A stretch of DNA of 10,385 bases, taken from the NCBI GenBank assembly GCA_030145365.1, contig JAQYVS010000191.1, positions 1 through 10,385 on the forward strand. Reading direction: 5' to 3'. Under the pieces are notes generated by a model. The model did not search any database. It had not been told where the DNA came from and saw only the letters and a list, made by a program, of their open reading frames with translations. Position numbers and translations under genes: made by a program. This DNA is from Desulfofustis sp. (GTDB lineage: Bacteria; Desulfobacterota; Desulfobulbia; Desulfobulbales; Desulfocapsaceae). Of the stretch, positions 1 through 6,756 are shown one piece after another. Numbering within the stretch: the stretch's first letter is position 1; every line of letters starts with the position of its first letter.

Positions 1-1
1 T

Positions 2-934
2 AAGATCCCATGGTTCGACCCATTCTCTCTTACCGCCAAGCAGTCAGTTATCGAGTACCGCGGCAAAGAAAAAGTCCTGATAAGCGATCGAGTATACAAC
101 CTTCACCGTTTCACCGAAGTTTTTTCTGGTGCCAGGCTCAATTCCTGGCTCGATGACGAAGGCAATGTTATCAAAGAAGAATCCCCGGCCGGTTTTGTCT
201 TTGTCAGAGAACCTGAATTTAAGGCTAAATCCCTCTCCGAAGAGAGCACTGATCTGCTCGCTTCAGTATCGGTCAAGGTGACCGGTGAAATGTTTGATCT
301 CAGCGACAAAACAACGGCCAGGTACCGCCTGACCCTGCCCGATGAACCAAAATATGAGTTAAACTCAGGTCGGCAGCACTTTTCAGACTCTATTTTGACC
401 GTTACCAAAGAAAATTTTTCATCCCCCCCAGATGAAGACAACATCATCTGCAACGGAGCGGAAAATGAGCTTATGGCTTCGCCTTACATTCAATCAGCGG
501 CTCCTGAAATCGTCGAACAGAGCATATCATTGACCCAGAATGCCAGGAGTAATCTTGAAAGAAGTACCGCTCTAGCCGACTGGGTGTTCCAGTATCTGGA
601 AAAAAGGCCGGTTATCGGTATCCCGGATGCCCTGACTACCTTGAAATCGAAAATCGGCGACTGTAACGAACACGCCTCACTTTTTGCCGCCCTCGGCCGG
701 GCAGCCGGGATTCCCACTAAAATTGCGGTTGGCGTCGTCTATCACAAGCAGGCATTTTACTATCATGCCTGGAATGAGGTTTGTCTGGACGGTAACTGGA
801 TCAGTCTTGATACAACAACAAATCAGATGCCTGCTGATTTAAGCCATCTAAAATTTATTGAGGGAGAACTCCAGGAACAGATCAAGATCGGTGCATTATT
901 AAATACATTGCAGATAGAACCGCTGCATGACTAA
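2..934 (+). CDS. Transglutaminase-like domain protein (5' end missing)
   Basis: The frame is open from the window edge to a TAA at 932-934 (310 residues visible), so the start lies outside. The C-terminal 120 or so residues have the transglutaminase-like/papain fold signature. The catalytic Cys is in GDCNEHA, the His in YHAWNEV, and the Asp in SLDTTTNQ, in the expected order and spacing. The N-terminal 180 residues look like the beta-rich region seen before such domains in large bacterial transglutaminase-like proteins. They include 'DDEGNVIKEE', typical of a 'residue conversion on a linear chain' segment, but I cannot assign a named domain there. In bacteria this fold usually acts as a protease or amidase and not as a cross-linker. 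The substrate is unknown. The next gene, an ABC ATPase, starts 32 bp downstream on the same strand, so the two are probably co-transcribed. An internal ATG at 278 is not the true start, because coding continues upstream of it. Confidence 0.85.
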   Translation, partial: KIPWFDPFSLTAKQSVIEYRGKEKVLISDRVYNLHRFTEVFSGARLNSWLDDEGNVIKEESPAGFVFVREPEFKAKSLSEESTDLLASVSVKVTGEMFDLSDKTTARYRLTLPDEPKYELNSGRQHFSDSILTVTKENFSSPPDEDNIICNGAENELMASPYIQSAAPEIVEQSISLTQNARSNLERSTALADWVFQYLEKRPVIGIPDALTTLKSKIGDCNEHASLFAALGRAAGIPTKIAVGVVYHKQAFYYHAWNEVCLDGNWISLDTTTNQMPADLSHLKFIEGELQEQIKIGALLNTLQIEPLHD

Positions 935-966
935 AACCGAATCAACCCAGATTCCGATGAGCGCAT

Positions 967-1755
967 ATGAACGAGTCAATCCTTACAATTAATCAACTGA
1001 CCAAGCAATTCGATAAACTCACGGCTGTTAACCACATCAATATCGACGTGGCTAAAGGTGAGATATTTGGATTTCTCGGCCCAAATGGCGCCGGAAAAAC
1101 CACGACTATAAAGATGATCGCTGGTCTTTTACAGCCAAGTTCCGGTTCGCTGAGCATTTGCGGGCATCAGATGTCCAATGCATCTGCCCTCTGTCGTGAA
1201 CTGACCGGCTATATTCCGGACAGACCGTTTCTTTATGAAAAACTGACCGGTGCAGAATACTTGAGCTTTATTGGCAGCCTCTACCCTCAAGCTTCAAACA
1301 CATCTCGACACGGCGAAGCTCAACACTATCTTCAATTGTTCGATATCTATGACTGGCGTAACAACCTGATTGAAAGTTATTCCCATGGGATGAGACAGAA
1401 ATTGATCATGAGTTCAATCTTCATGCTCAATCAACCCTTAATTGTCGTTGACGAACCCATGGTGGGTCTCGACCCGAAAAGCGCTCGAATTGTGAAGGAA
1501 CTTTTCAAGAGTAAGGCCGAAAATGGGACCACAATTTTTCTCTCCACCCACTCAAGGGAAATCGCAGAAGAACTCTGTAATCGAATAAGCATTATTGTCG
1601 AAGGGAAAATCATCGCCACCGGTACAGTTGAGTCCTTGCATGATAAGGCTGAGCATGGGGCAGAAAATCTCGAAGAGCTCTTTCTTCAATTAACCGGTGC
1701 ATTTGAACTTAAAGAAATAATCGGCGCTTTACGCCGAGGCCATAGGGTAAACTAA
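967..1755 (+). CDS. ABC transporter ATP-binding protein
   Basis: This 262-residue nucleotide-binding subunit would hydrolyse ATP in the cytoplasm to drive the adjacent permease. Visible motifs are Walker A GPNGAGKT (residues 38-45), an ABC signature-like SHGMRQK (139-145), Walker B LIVVDEP (158-164), the D-loop GLDP (167-170) and the switch His in STHS (H195). The Q-loop region reads YIPDRPFLYEKLTG. The usual Gln there is replaced, as is common in ABC-2 type exporter ATPases whose loop reads 'PDxPxLY'. The overall type is CcmA/NatA-like, meaning exporters rather than binding-protein-dependent importers. The length fits a single half-size ATPase plus a short C-terminal extension. It sits 32 bp after the transglutaminase gene and 8 bp before the permease gene, so one operon is likely. 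The cargo cannot be inferred from the ATPase. Confidence 0.93.
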   Translation: MNESILTINQLTKQFDKLTAVNHINIDVAKGEIFGFLGPNGAGKTTTIKMIAGLLQPSSGSLSICGHQMSNASALCRELTGYIPDRPFLYEKLTGAEYLSFIGSLYPQASNTSRHGEAQHYLQLFDIYDWRNNLIESYSHGMRQKLIMSSIFMLNQPLIVVDEPMVGLDPKSARIVKELFKSKAENGTTIFLSTHSREIAEELCNRISIIVEGKIIATGTVESLHDKAEHGAENLEELFLQLTGAFELKEIIGALRRGHRVN

Positions 1756-1763
1756 CACACATT

Positions 1764-3407
1764 ATGTATCCGCGTCTTTTTCTGCCATTTATCCGAACAA
1801 ATAGAAATCGTCTTCTTGCCAGTAAATCTCCTCTGAGAAATCTATTGCTCGGTCTGCTTGGGATAGGGATCTGTATTGCACTCTACCTGATCACCTGGCG
1901 CAGCATCAGTTATTTCCAGAGCCAGAGTGAGCTTGGCATTATTTTGAGTATGAAGATCTTTCAGATGGCCTGGATAACGATTTTTGCAATGCTCATCTTT
2001 TCATCGATGATCGCCGGTGTTTCGACGCTCTACCTGTCGGCAGACAACGAAATTATTGTCACCGCTCCCGTGCAGCTTCCTGAATTATTCCGAATGCGTC
2101 TGACAACCACATTTCTGAATACATCCTGGATGGTGCTCATCTTTTCCGTGCCGATATTTTCGGCATTCGGTGTTGTTTTCCAGGCTGGACCGCTCTTTCT
2201 GCCGATTCTCATTGTTGTCATTTGCGCCACTGCATTTACTGCCTCCAGTTCAGCAATGTTGTTTGTAATCCTGCTTGTCTACCTGTTTCCAGCCAGGAGA
2301 ACCAAAGATATCATCGTTTATCTGACCCTTTGTTTCGGAATATTTCTCTATATTATTTTTCGACTCATGCGACCGGAAGATCTGGTCAATCCTGAAAAAT
2401 ACGCCCAATTCATCGATTATATGTCTGCTGTATCAACCCCAGCAGGTCCATGGCTGCCAGCGAGCTGGACATCAAATCTGCTGACGACCTATCTCCTTGA
2501 CCGACAGGTTGATATTCTGCTGTTAAGTCTGATAATTCTGACTCCTGTGATCCTTGTATTTGTAGGAGAGTTTATGATGAACCGTTTCTTCATTCCCGGA
2601 TTTTCAAAATCCCAGGAATCATTTGGCGGTAATCACCACTTCAAACCGCCACGCAAAACGTCGTCTCGATTGGCATGGATATTTCGTAAAGAGATGATTT
2701 CATTTTTACGGGACTCCAAGGAGTGGTCCCAGTTTTTCATGATCGGCGCGCTCGTTATAGTTTATCTATATAATTTCAAGGTCTTACCATTAGAGCGCAC
2801 CTTCGGGTCGACCTATGTGGCCAATCTGATAGCTTTTGGCAACATCGGTCTCAGCGGCTTTCTTGGTGCTGCTCTTGCTGCCCGTTTCGTGTTTCCATCA
2901 ATCGGGGGGGAAGGAGGAGCCTTTTATCTGATTAGATCTTCGCCATTGACTCCAGCACGTTTCTTCTTCTACAAATATCTCTTCTATCTGATACCCTTTA
3001 CCGTACTGATTGTCATCCTGGTGAGCGTATCAAATCACTTTTTGAAAATCAGCGGACCGATGTGGTGGATTTCTCTTTTCTGCGCCATCCTGATATGCTG
3101 GACAGTTATCGCCATGGCTCTTGGATTCGGAGCAATTTTCGCCGACTACCATGCGGAAAACAAAGAGGCGTCGATGGGTCCGGGGGCTGTGTTTTTTTTC
3201 TTCTGCGCTATTGCATATATGTTGCTGGTGCTCTTCACCGGAGTATCACCGGTCTACCGTCTGGTGAGATCGTCGTTGCGCCAAAGCGGCTTGCCGTTAC
3301 TCGATGCTCTCATGGTATCGGGTTGGATTTTGGCAGCGATCCTCATTTCTATCCTTGTGGTAATACTCGTATCCAGAAGAGGAATTAAGGCACTCAACCC
3401 CTCATAA
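1764..3407 (+). CDS. ABC exporter permease subunit (ABC_tran_2-like)
   Basis: This 547-residue integral membrane protein has about twelve hydrophobic segments, roughly at residues 26-46, 66-92, 118-140, 143-175, 181-201, 250-271, 320-338, 355-376, 403-423, 434-462, 473-492 and 513-536. A basic cytoplasmic stretch lies near 292-312. Its length and the motif near 382-405 (EGGAFYLIRSSPLTPARF) resemble the large 'putative ABC exporter' permease family (Pfam ABC_tran_2, PF16949), assigned from memory. It probably forms a membrane pore partnered with the ATPase encoded 8 bp upstream. No substrate can be read from the sequence. The coupling to a transglutaminase-like protein suggests a peptide, envelope or export role, which is inference only. 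The gene ends facing the minus-strand fabL gene. Confidence 0.85.
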   Translation: MYPRLFLPFIRTNRNRLLASKSPLRNLLLGLLGIGICIALYLITWRSISYFQSQSELGIILSMKIFQMAWITIFAMLIFSSMIAGVSTLYLSADNEIIVTAPVQLPELFRMRLTTTFLNTSWMVLIFSVPIFSAFGVVFQAGPLFLPILIVVICATAFTASSSAMLFVILLVYLFPARRTKDIIVYLTLCFGIFLYIIFRLMRPEDLVNPEKYAQFIDYMSAVSTPAGPWLPASWTSNLLTTYLLDRQVDILLLSLIILTPVILVFVGEFMMNRFFIPGFSKSQESFGGNHHFKPPRKTSSRLAWIFRKEMISFLRDSKEWSQFFMIGALVIVYLYNFKVLPLERTFGSTYVANLIAFGNIGLSGFLGAALAARFVFPSIGGEGGAFYLIRSSPLTPARFFFYKYLFYLIPFTVLIVILVSVSNHFLKISGPMWWISLFCAILICWTVIAMALGFGAIFADYHAENKEASMGPGAVFFFFCAIAYMLLVLFTGVSPVYRLVRSSLRQSGLPLLDALMVSGWILAAILISILVVILVSRRGIKALNPS

Positions 3408-3647
3408 TCCGATATGAGTATTACCCAATTATGTTAGCATGGGGACGCGGCTGTGAACCGCTGTGAGACTAAAAGTAAAGTGGAAGAGTGGGCGCCACGA
3501 AAGGCTCAGCAGAACAGTAACAGATTATCGAAGGGCAGCAACACTGAGTAATGTTACTGCCAGATTACTTACCAAAACCAGCCATGTAAAAGTGATTGGC
3601 CTGATTCTGATCGGTACTCTTGTAACACTAGTAGCCGATTACAGTAT
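3408..3647. other. Convergent intergenic region with inverted repeats
   Basis: About 240 bp lie between the permease stop and the fabL stop. Directly visible are CTCATA/TATGAG arms (3401-3406 and 3413-3418, 6-nt loop) straddling the permease stop, a GCGG/CCGC hairpin with a 7-nt loop (about 3447-3461), a CAGTAAC/GTTACTG pair (3515-3521 and 3553-3559, 31 nt apart), and a local AGTAA-TG-TTACT palindrome at 3547-3558. None is followed by a T-run, so I do not call an intrinsic terminator. A marginal ORF crosses the stretch and is listed separately. Confidence 0.4.
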
Positions 3648-3651
3648 CTAG
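3463..3651 (+). CDS. Doubtful small ORF with C-terminal hydrophobic segment
   Basis: This 62-codon frame begins with GTG. The N-terminal 40 residues are strongly basic (for example MRLKVKWKSGRHERLSR). The C-terminal 20 are hydrophobic (VIGLILIGTLVTLVADYSI), which would suit a tail-anchored membrane peptide. Against it: there is no ribosome-binding site before the GTG (the preceding bases are GC-hairpin sequence), I recognise no family, and its last four bases overlap the 3' end of fabL on the other strand. It may be a chance frame in intergenic DNA. Confidence 0.2.
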   Translation: MRLKVKWKSGRHERLSRTVTDYRRAATLSNVTARLLTKTSHVKVIGLILIGTLVTLVADYSI

Positions 3652-4400
3652 CCCATGATCGCGTAACCACCGTCGACAGTGACAACCTGCCCCTGAATCA
3701 TATTGGACAAGTTGCTGCACAGAAAAAGGGTCACATCTGCCACGTCGTCGGGGGTTATCAACCTCCCCAGCGGAGTTCGCAACAAGGCATTTTCCAGAAT
3801 CATTTCTCGGTTTGGAAATTTCTTCAAAGCATCGGTATCAACCGCTCCGGCACTGACAGTATTTACGCGAATGCCTTTAGGACCCAGTTCCACGGCCAGA
3901 TGGCGAACCAAGGATTCCAACGCCGCTTTGGAAGCACCAACCGTCGTATAATTTTCGATGGCCCTGACAGAACCAAGGCTTGACACCGCGATTACCCGCC
4001 CCCCCTCCTTCATCAACGGAAGGGAGTGCTGCACCAGGCTTAGCAACGCTCTGGCATTGATGTCCATTGCCCAATTCCAATGACGTTCGGTAAGTTCCAG
4101 AACCGGCTTCAGCACTCCAGAAGCAGCATTGGAAATCAGCACATCAAGACTGCCGAATTCTTCAGAAATCAGATCAAACATCGATGCCAAATCAGCTTCT
4201 TTGGCAACGTTTGCCTTCACCAGTAGGCAACGTTGGCCCCGTTTTTCAATCTCAGATGCCGTACTCTGGGCATCCTGTTTATGCCTGACATAGTTGACCA
4301 CAATATCCATTCCATGTTCAGCCAGACGAATGGCAATTGCTTTGCCGATTCCCCTGGATCCTCCGGTAACAAGTGCCACCCGTCCGGTCATATTGAACAT
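3648..4400 (-). CDS. fabL: Enoyl-[acyl-carrier-protein] reductase, FabL type
   Basis: This short-chain dehydrogenase/reductase of 250 residues would reduce trans-2-enoyl-ACP to acyl-ACP with NADPH, the last step of each fatty-acid elongation cycle. The Rossmann motif TGGSRGIG is at residues 12-19 and NAASG at 91-95. The catalytic pair is Y151 and K158, a Tyr-x6-Lys spacing typical of enoyl-ACP reductases. Ordinary SDRs such as FabG have Tyr-x3-Lys. From memory, the stretches around HWNWAMDINARALL, SSLGSVRAIENYTTVG and DTDALKKFPNRE closely match Bacillus subtilis FabL, including the numbering of the catalytic pair. The start at 4400 is supported by GAGG (4409-4412) 8 nt upstream. The gene lies 26 bp after the DUF362 gene and is probably co-transcribed with it. 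An alternative reading is another SDR with FabL-like sequence, but the match is specific. Confidence 0.85.
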   Translation of the reverse strand: MFNMTGRVALVTGGSRGIGKAIAIRLAEHGMDIVVNYVRHKQDAQSTASEIEKRGQRCLLVKANVAKEADLASMFDLISEEFGSLDVLISNAASGVLKPVLELTERHWNWAMDINARALLSLVQHSLPLMKEGGRVIAVSSLGSVRAIENYTTVGASKAALESLVRHLAVELGPKGIRVNTVSAGAVDTDALKKFPNREMILENALLRTPLGRLITPDDVADVTLFLCSNLSNMIQGQVVTVDGGYAIMG

Positions 4401-4408
4401 ATCATCAA

Positions 4409-4412
4409 CCTC
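4409..4412 (-). promoter_or_regulatory. Ribosome-binding site of fabL
   Basis: GAGG on the minus strand, 8 nt before the ATG at 4400. It favours this start over the in-frame ATG three codons downstream. Confidence 0.65.
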
Positions 4413-4426
4413 ATAGTAAAAAATTA

Positions 4427-5371
4427 TCAGTGTATTCCTACACCTCGACTCATCCCCCCTACTGCACGACGAAAAGAGCTTACCATAAAACGAAAGGGGT
4501 TAAACGGTACCGGATTCAACAACGATGGTGCAACAAATCTCGACCCGAAAAATTTCTCCGGCGAAAGATGGGGGAAGCAGCAGTTATCAATTCTGCTGCC
4601 GGGAAAATCACGTCTATCTGCGGCAAGCCATACCGGGCACTGTTTGTGTTCCAACTGAAGTGCCGCCAGTAAAGCGGTATCAACTGCCACCGGATCTTTG
4701 CCTGCACAGAAACATCCCCATTTGAGTAATTCTCCATTTACCGGTCCCTGCTTGTGCATAATGTCAATCCCGTCGACGATACTCACACTCTCAGGAACAA
4801 TTGATGTTAAATCGAGCATCAGATCGGCAAATTTGAGATGGGATGAGCCGTTTCTCATATGGCACATCGCCTTTTGCATTCCACAAACAATGCCGTAAAA
4901 ATTTTTGACCGCAATCGTCATGTACATCTGACTATGGGCCTTAATCCTGGGAAGATTGACGAGCAGGTCGCAGGCCAGCACCTGTTCACTAATACCCACC
5001 TTCACATCATGGGAAAGATAGTGTTCCCGGGGATTTTTAAACTCTATTATCTCAACTGGCAGTGCTTTGATCGCATCGGCTATTCCCTGCTTGTTTAAAA
5101 CCTGTTCGCCACTTCCAAAAGCAGGAGAATCTCCGATCAACACCCGGGCTCCCTTATCCACAAACCACTCAGCTATGGCCTTAACAAACCGCGCATCTGT
5201 GCAGGCTAATGGTTTCGCCCTGCCACTGATCAGGTTCGGTTTCAACAGCACCACTCTGCCACTGAAACTTCCTGACAGTCCAAGATATTCTGAACTCTTA
5301 TCACACAAGGTCTTCAGAACGTCGTGGTCATAGGAGCTACGGTTAAACAACAGTGGAATTTGATCTTCCAT
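4427..5371 (-). CDS. DUF362 domain-containing protein
   Basis: The 314-residue product has the DUF362 (PF04015) pattern: KPNL at residues 44-47, GDSP at 80-83, LPRIKAH around 140-146, VKNFYG at 155-160 followed by a Lys (K167), and GKDPVAVDT at 224-232. The biochemical role of the family is not settled. Members often occur in anaerobes, and many carry a C-terminal ferredoxin-like region with two CxxCxxCxxxC clusters. That region is absent here: the few Cys residues are scattered and the C-terminus is a basic, Pro/Arg/Phe-rich tail. The ATG at 5369-5371 is the first possible start, with an in-frame TGA a few codons upstream, although no strong ribosome-binding site precedes it. The gene is followed after 26 bp by fabL, suggesting a two-gene unit, and lies 110 bp downstream of serA. 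Confidence 0.85.
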   Translation of the reverse strand: MEDQIPLLFNRSSYDHDVLKTLCDKSSEYLGLSGSFSGRVVLLKPNLISGRAKPLACTDARFVKAIAEWFVDKGARVLIGDSPAFGSGEQVLNKQGIADAIKALPVEIIEFKNPREHYLSHDVKVGISEQVLACDLLVNLPRIKAHSQMYMTIAVKNFYGIVCGMQKAMCHMRNGSSHLKFADLMLDLTSIVPESVSIVDGIDIMHKQGPVNGELLKWGCFCAGKDPVAVDTALLAALQLEHKQCPVWLAADRRDFPGSRIDNCCFPHLSPEKFFGSRFVAPSLLNPVPFNPFRFMVSSFRRAVGGMSRGVGIH

Positions 5372-5481
5372 AATACGTCAGCAAGACGGACTGAATAAGC
5401 GGAAAACTGCTGCGAGACATCGGGCTAGAGAGTATAACCTCGATCTTTCGCAAACCATTTTATAGCTAGTAGTTGAATGTA
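5372..5481. other. Intergenic gap between serA and the DUF362 gene
   Basis: This 110-bp stretch should hold either a promoter for the DUF362-fabL pair or an operon-internal leader. TATAAA- and TATACT-like hexamers are present on the minus strand, but none has a well-placed -35 partner. I see no hairpin followed by a T-run to terminate serA transcription, so read-through from serA is possible. Confidence 0.3.
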
Positions 5482-6666
5482 TTATCGAACAAAGGAAATG
5501 ATACGTGTTCTGATCACATCATCATTTTGCTCGATATGAGTTACAATATCTTCTATAACATCTGTCTCCATATCTATGATATTGTATCCGATCGTCCCGT
5601 TTGACTCGTTTATATATGAGTCGATATTAATATTGTGATCCCCAAGCACATTGGTGATAAAAGCAATCATACCGGGAACATCCCGATTGATGACAATAAG
5701 TCTGGTTTTCACTGCATCGGAGGGAATCATCTCTACATTTGGAAAATTGACACTATTGGTGATATTGCCATAGAGGAGATAATTAGAGATTTCCCGAACG
5801 GCCATCATTGCACAATTTTCCTCAGACTCTGAAGTTGATGCTCCCAGGTGCGGAGTCAACAGAATTTTTTCATGCCCAAGTAAGTTCTCTGTTGGAAAAT
5901 CCGCGATATAGCCACTCAACCGGCCCTCGTCGAGTGCTTGGATAACAGCCTCCTCATCGACAATCGGCCCCCGGGCATAATTGACCAGCAAAGCACCTTT
6001 TTTCACCCTGGAAAGAAATTCAGCATTTACAAAATGTCTGTTTTTGTCGATCAACGGTACATGTAGACTGATAATATCAGCCTCACCAATCGCCTCGTCA
6101 AGGGAGTGCAGGACTTGAACCTCGGGCAGCAGCATATGAATATTGATAAGCATCGGTTTTGGATCAAATCCCTTTACCTTCATAAAGCGGTGTATCCCAC
6201 CGTTGGCAAGCCGAACCCCTATTTGCCCCAACCCGATTACGGCAAGCGTTTTTCCGGCAATTTCCATACCCCGAAAAGCTGATTTACGCTTTTCAACTTC
6301 GCTGTCAACCTCTTTACCATCAAGGTCCTGGAGTGATTCGCAGAACAAGATCCCTTTATAAATATTGCGCTGCCACACACCAATCATTGGAAAAACCAGA
6401 TCAACAACGGCATTGGCGTTTGCCCCTGGAGTATTGAAGATGCAGATCCCCTTGGAGGTGGCTTTGTCCACCGTGATAGTGTTCACCCCGGCACCAGCCC
6501 GTGAAACTGCTAATAACGACGGATAATCGTCGGTATCAACCCGTGAACTGCGAACCAGAATCCCCTGGGGATCGGCTTCAGTTTCTGAAATAGAAAATTG
6601 TTTTCCCAGAAGGTTCAGACCTTCCTGGGCAATCGCATTTTTCTTCTGTAAACGATAGGCGGCCAC
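5482..6666 (-). CDS. serA: D-3-phosphoglycerate dehydrogenase (short form with ACT domain)
   Basis: This enzyme oxidises 3-phosphoglycerate to 3-phosphohydroxypyruvate with NAD+, the first step of serine synthesis. Using the GTG start (394 residues), the NAD motif GLGQIG lies at 145-150. The catalytic triad reads Arg232 in NYARGPIVDEEA, Glu260 in DFPTENL and His273 in TPHLGAST. RAGAGVN and NTPGANANA in the N-terminal half are also typical. Residues from about 322 onward (LIVINRDVPGMIAFITNVLG) form an ACT regulatory domain, usually the site of serine feedback inhibition. The length fits the short bacterial SerA class without the extra domain of the long type. I chose GTG at 6664-6666 because a strong GAGGGAG site (6673-6679) lies 6 nt before it. 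A longer TTG reading to 6681 would start inside that site and has no support from family alignment. Confidence 0.93.
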   Translation of the reverse strand: MAAYRLQKKNAIAQEGLNLLGKQFSISETEADPQGILVRSSRVDTDDYPSLLAVSRAGAGVNTITVDKATSKGICIFNTPGANANAVVDLVFPMIGVWQRNIYKGILFCESLQDLDGKEVDSEVEKRKSAFRGMEIAGKTLAVIGLGQIGVRLANGGIHRFMKVKGFDPKPMLINIHMLLPEVQVLHSLDEAIGEADIISLHVPLIDKNRHFVNAEFLSRVKKGALLVNYARGPIVDEEAVIQALDEGRLSGYIADFPTENLLGHEKILLTPHLGASTSESEENCAMMAVREISNYLLYGNITNSVNFPNVEMIPSDAVKTRLIVINRDVPGMIAFITNVLGDHNINIDSYINESNGTIGYNIIDMETDVIEDIVTHIEQNDDVIRTRIISFVR

Positions 6667-6672
6667 AATACT

Positions 6673-6679
6673 CTCCCTC
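6673..6679 (-). promoter_or_regulatory. Ribosome-binding site that fixes the serA start
   Basis: GAGGGAG on the minus strand, 6 nt before the GTG at 6666. It identifies GTG as the start and not the upstream TTG at 6681, which overlaps this site. Confidence 0.75.
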
Positions 6680-6728
6680 AAAAGGCTATGAAATGAAAGA
6701 TAATTTCAGTTTTAAACTATTTGGGCCT

Positions 6729-6756
6729 ACTATATACAACATGTTGATCAGGTCAA
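6729..6756 (-). promoter_or_regulatory. Sigma70-like promoter for serA
   Basis: On the minus strand a -35 hexamer TTGACC (6756-6751) and a -10 hexamer TATAGT (6734-6729) are separated by 16 bp. Each matches 5 of 6 consensus bases. The -35 overlaps the stop codon of the upstream radical SAM gene. The inferred transcript would have a leader of roughly 55 nt before the GTG. The spacer contains a perfect 10-bp palindrome (6737-6746), a possible operator. Confidence 0.6.
6737..6746. promoter_or_regulatory. Palindrome CAACATGTTG in the serA promoter spacer
   Basis: A perfect 10-bp inverted repeat lies between the -35 and -10 hexamers, where a bound repressor would block RNA polymerase. No second copy was noticed in the window, and the regulator is unknown. 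Confidence 0.35.

Noticed and set aside
3062..3388. 108-codon plus frame inside the permease gene
   Set aside because: It overlaps the permease in another frame, while the permease frame has consistent membrane segments and family motifs to its end.
3431..3520. Possible cobalamin-type riboswitch in the GC-hairpin-rich stretch
   Set aside because: The conserved B12-box and core motifs are absent, and there is no downstream gene on that strand for it to control.
4430..5333. Several plus-strand frames of 66-141 codons opposite the DUF362 gene
   Set aside because: They are antisense shadows of a clear DUF362 protein with conserved motifs. None has recognisable domains.
6667..6681. Longer serA reading from TTG 6681
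   Set aside because: This start overlaps the strong GAGGGAG site that serves GTG 6666, and the extra five residues have no counterpart in the family.
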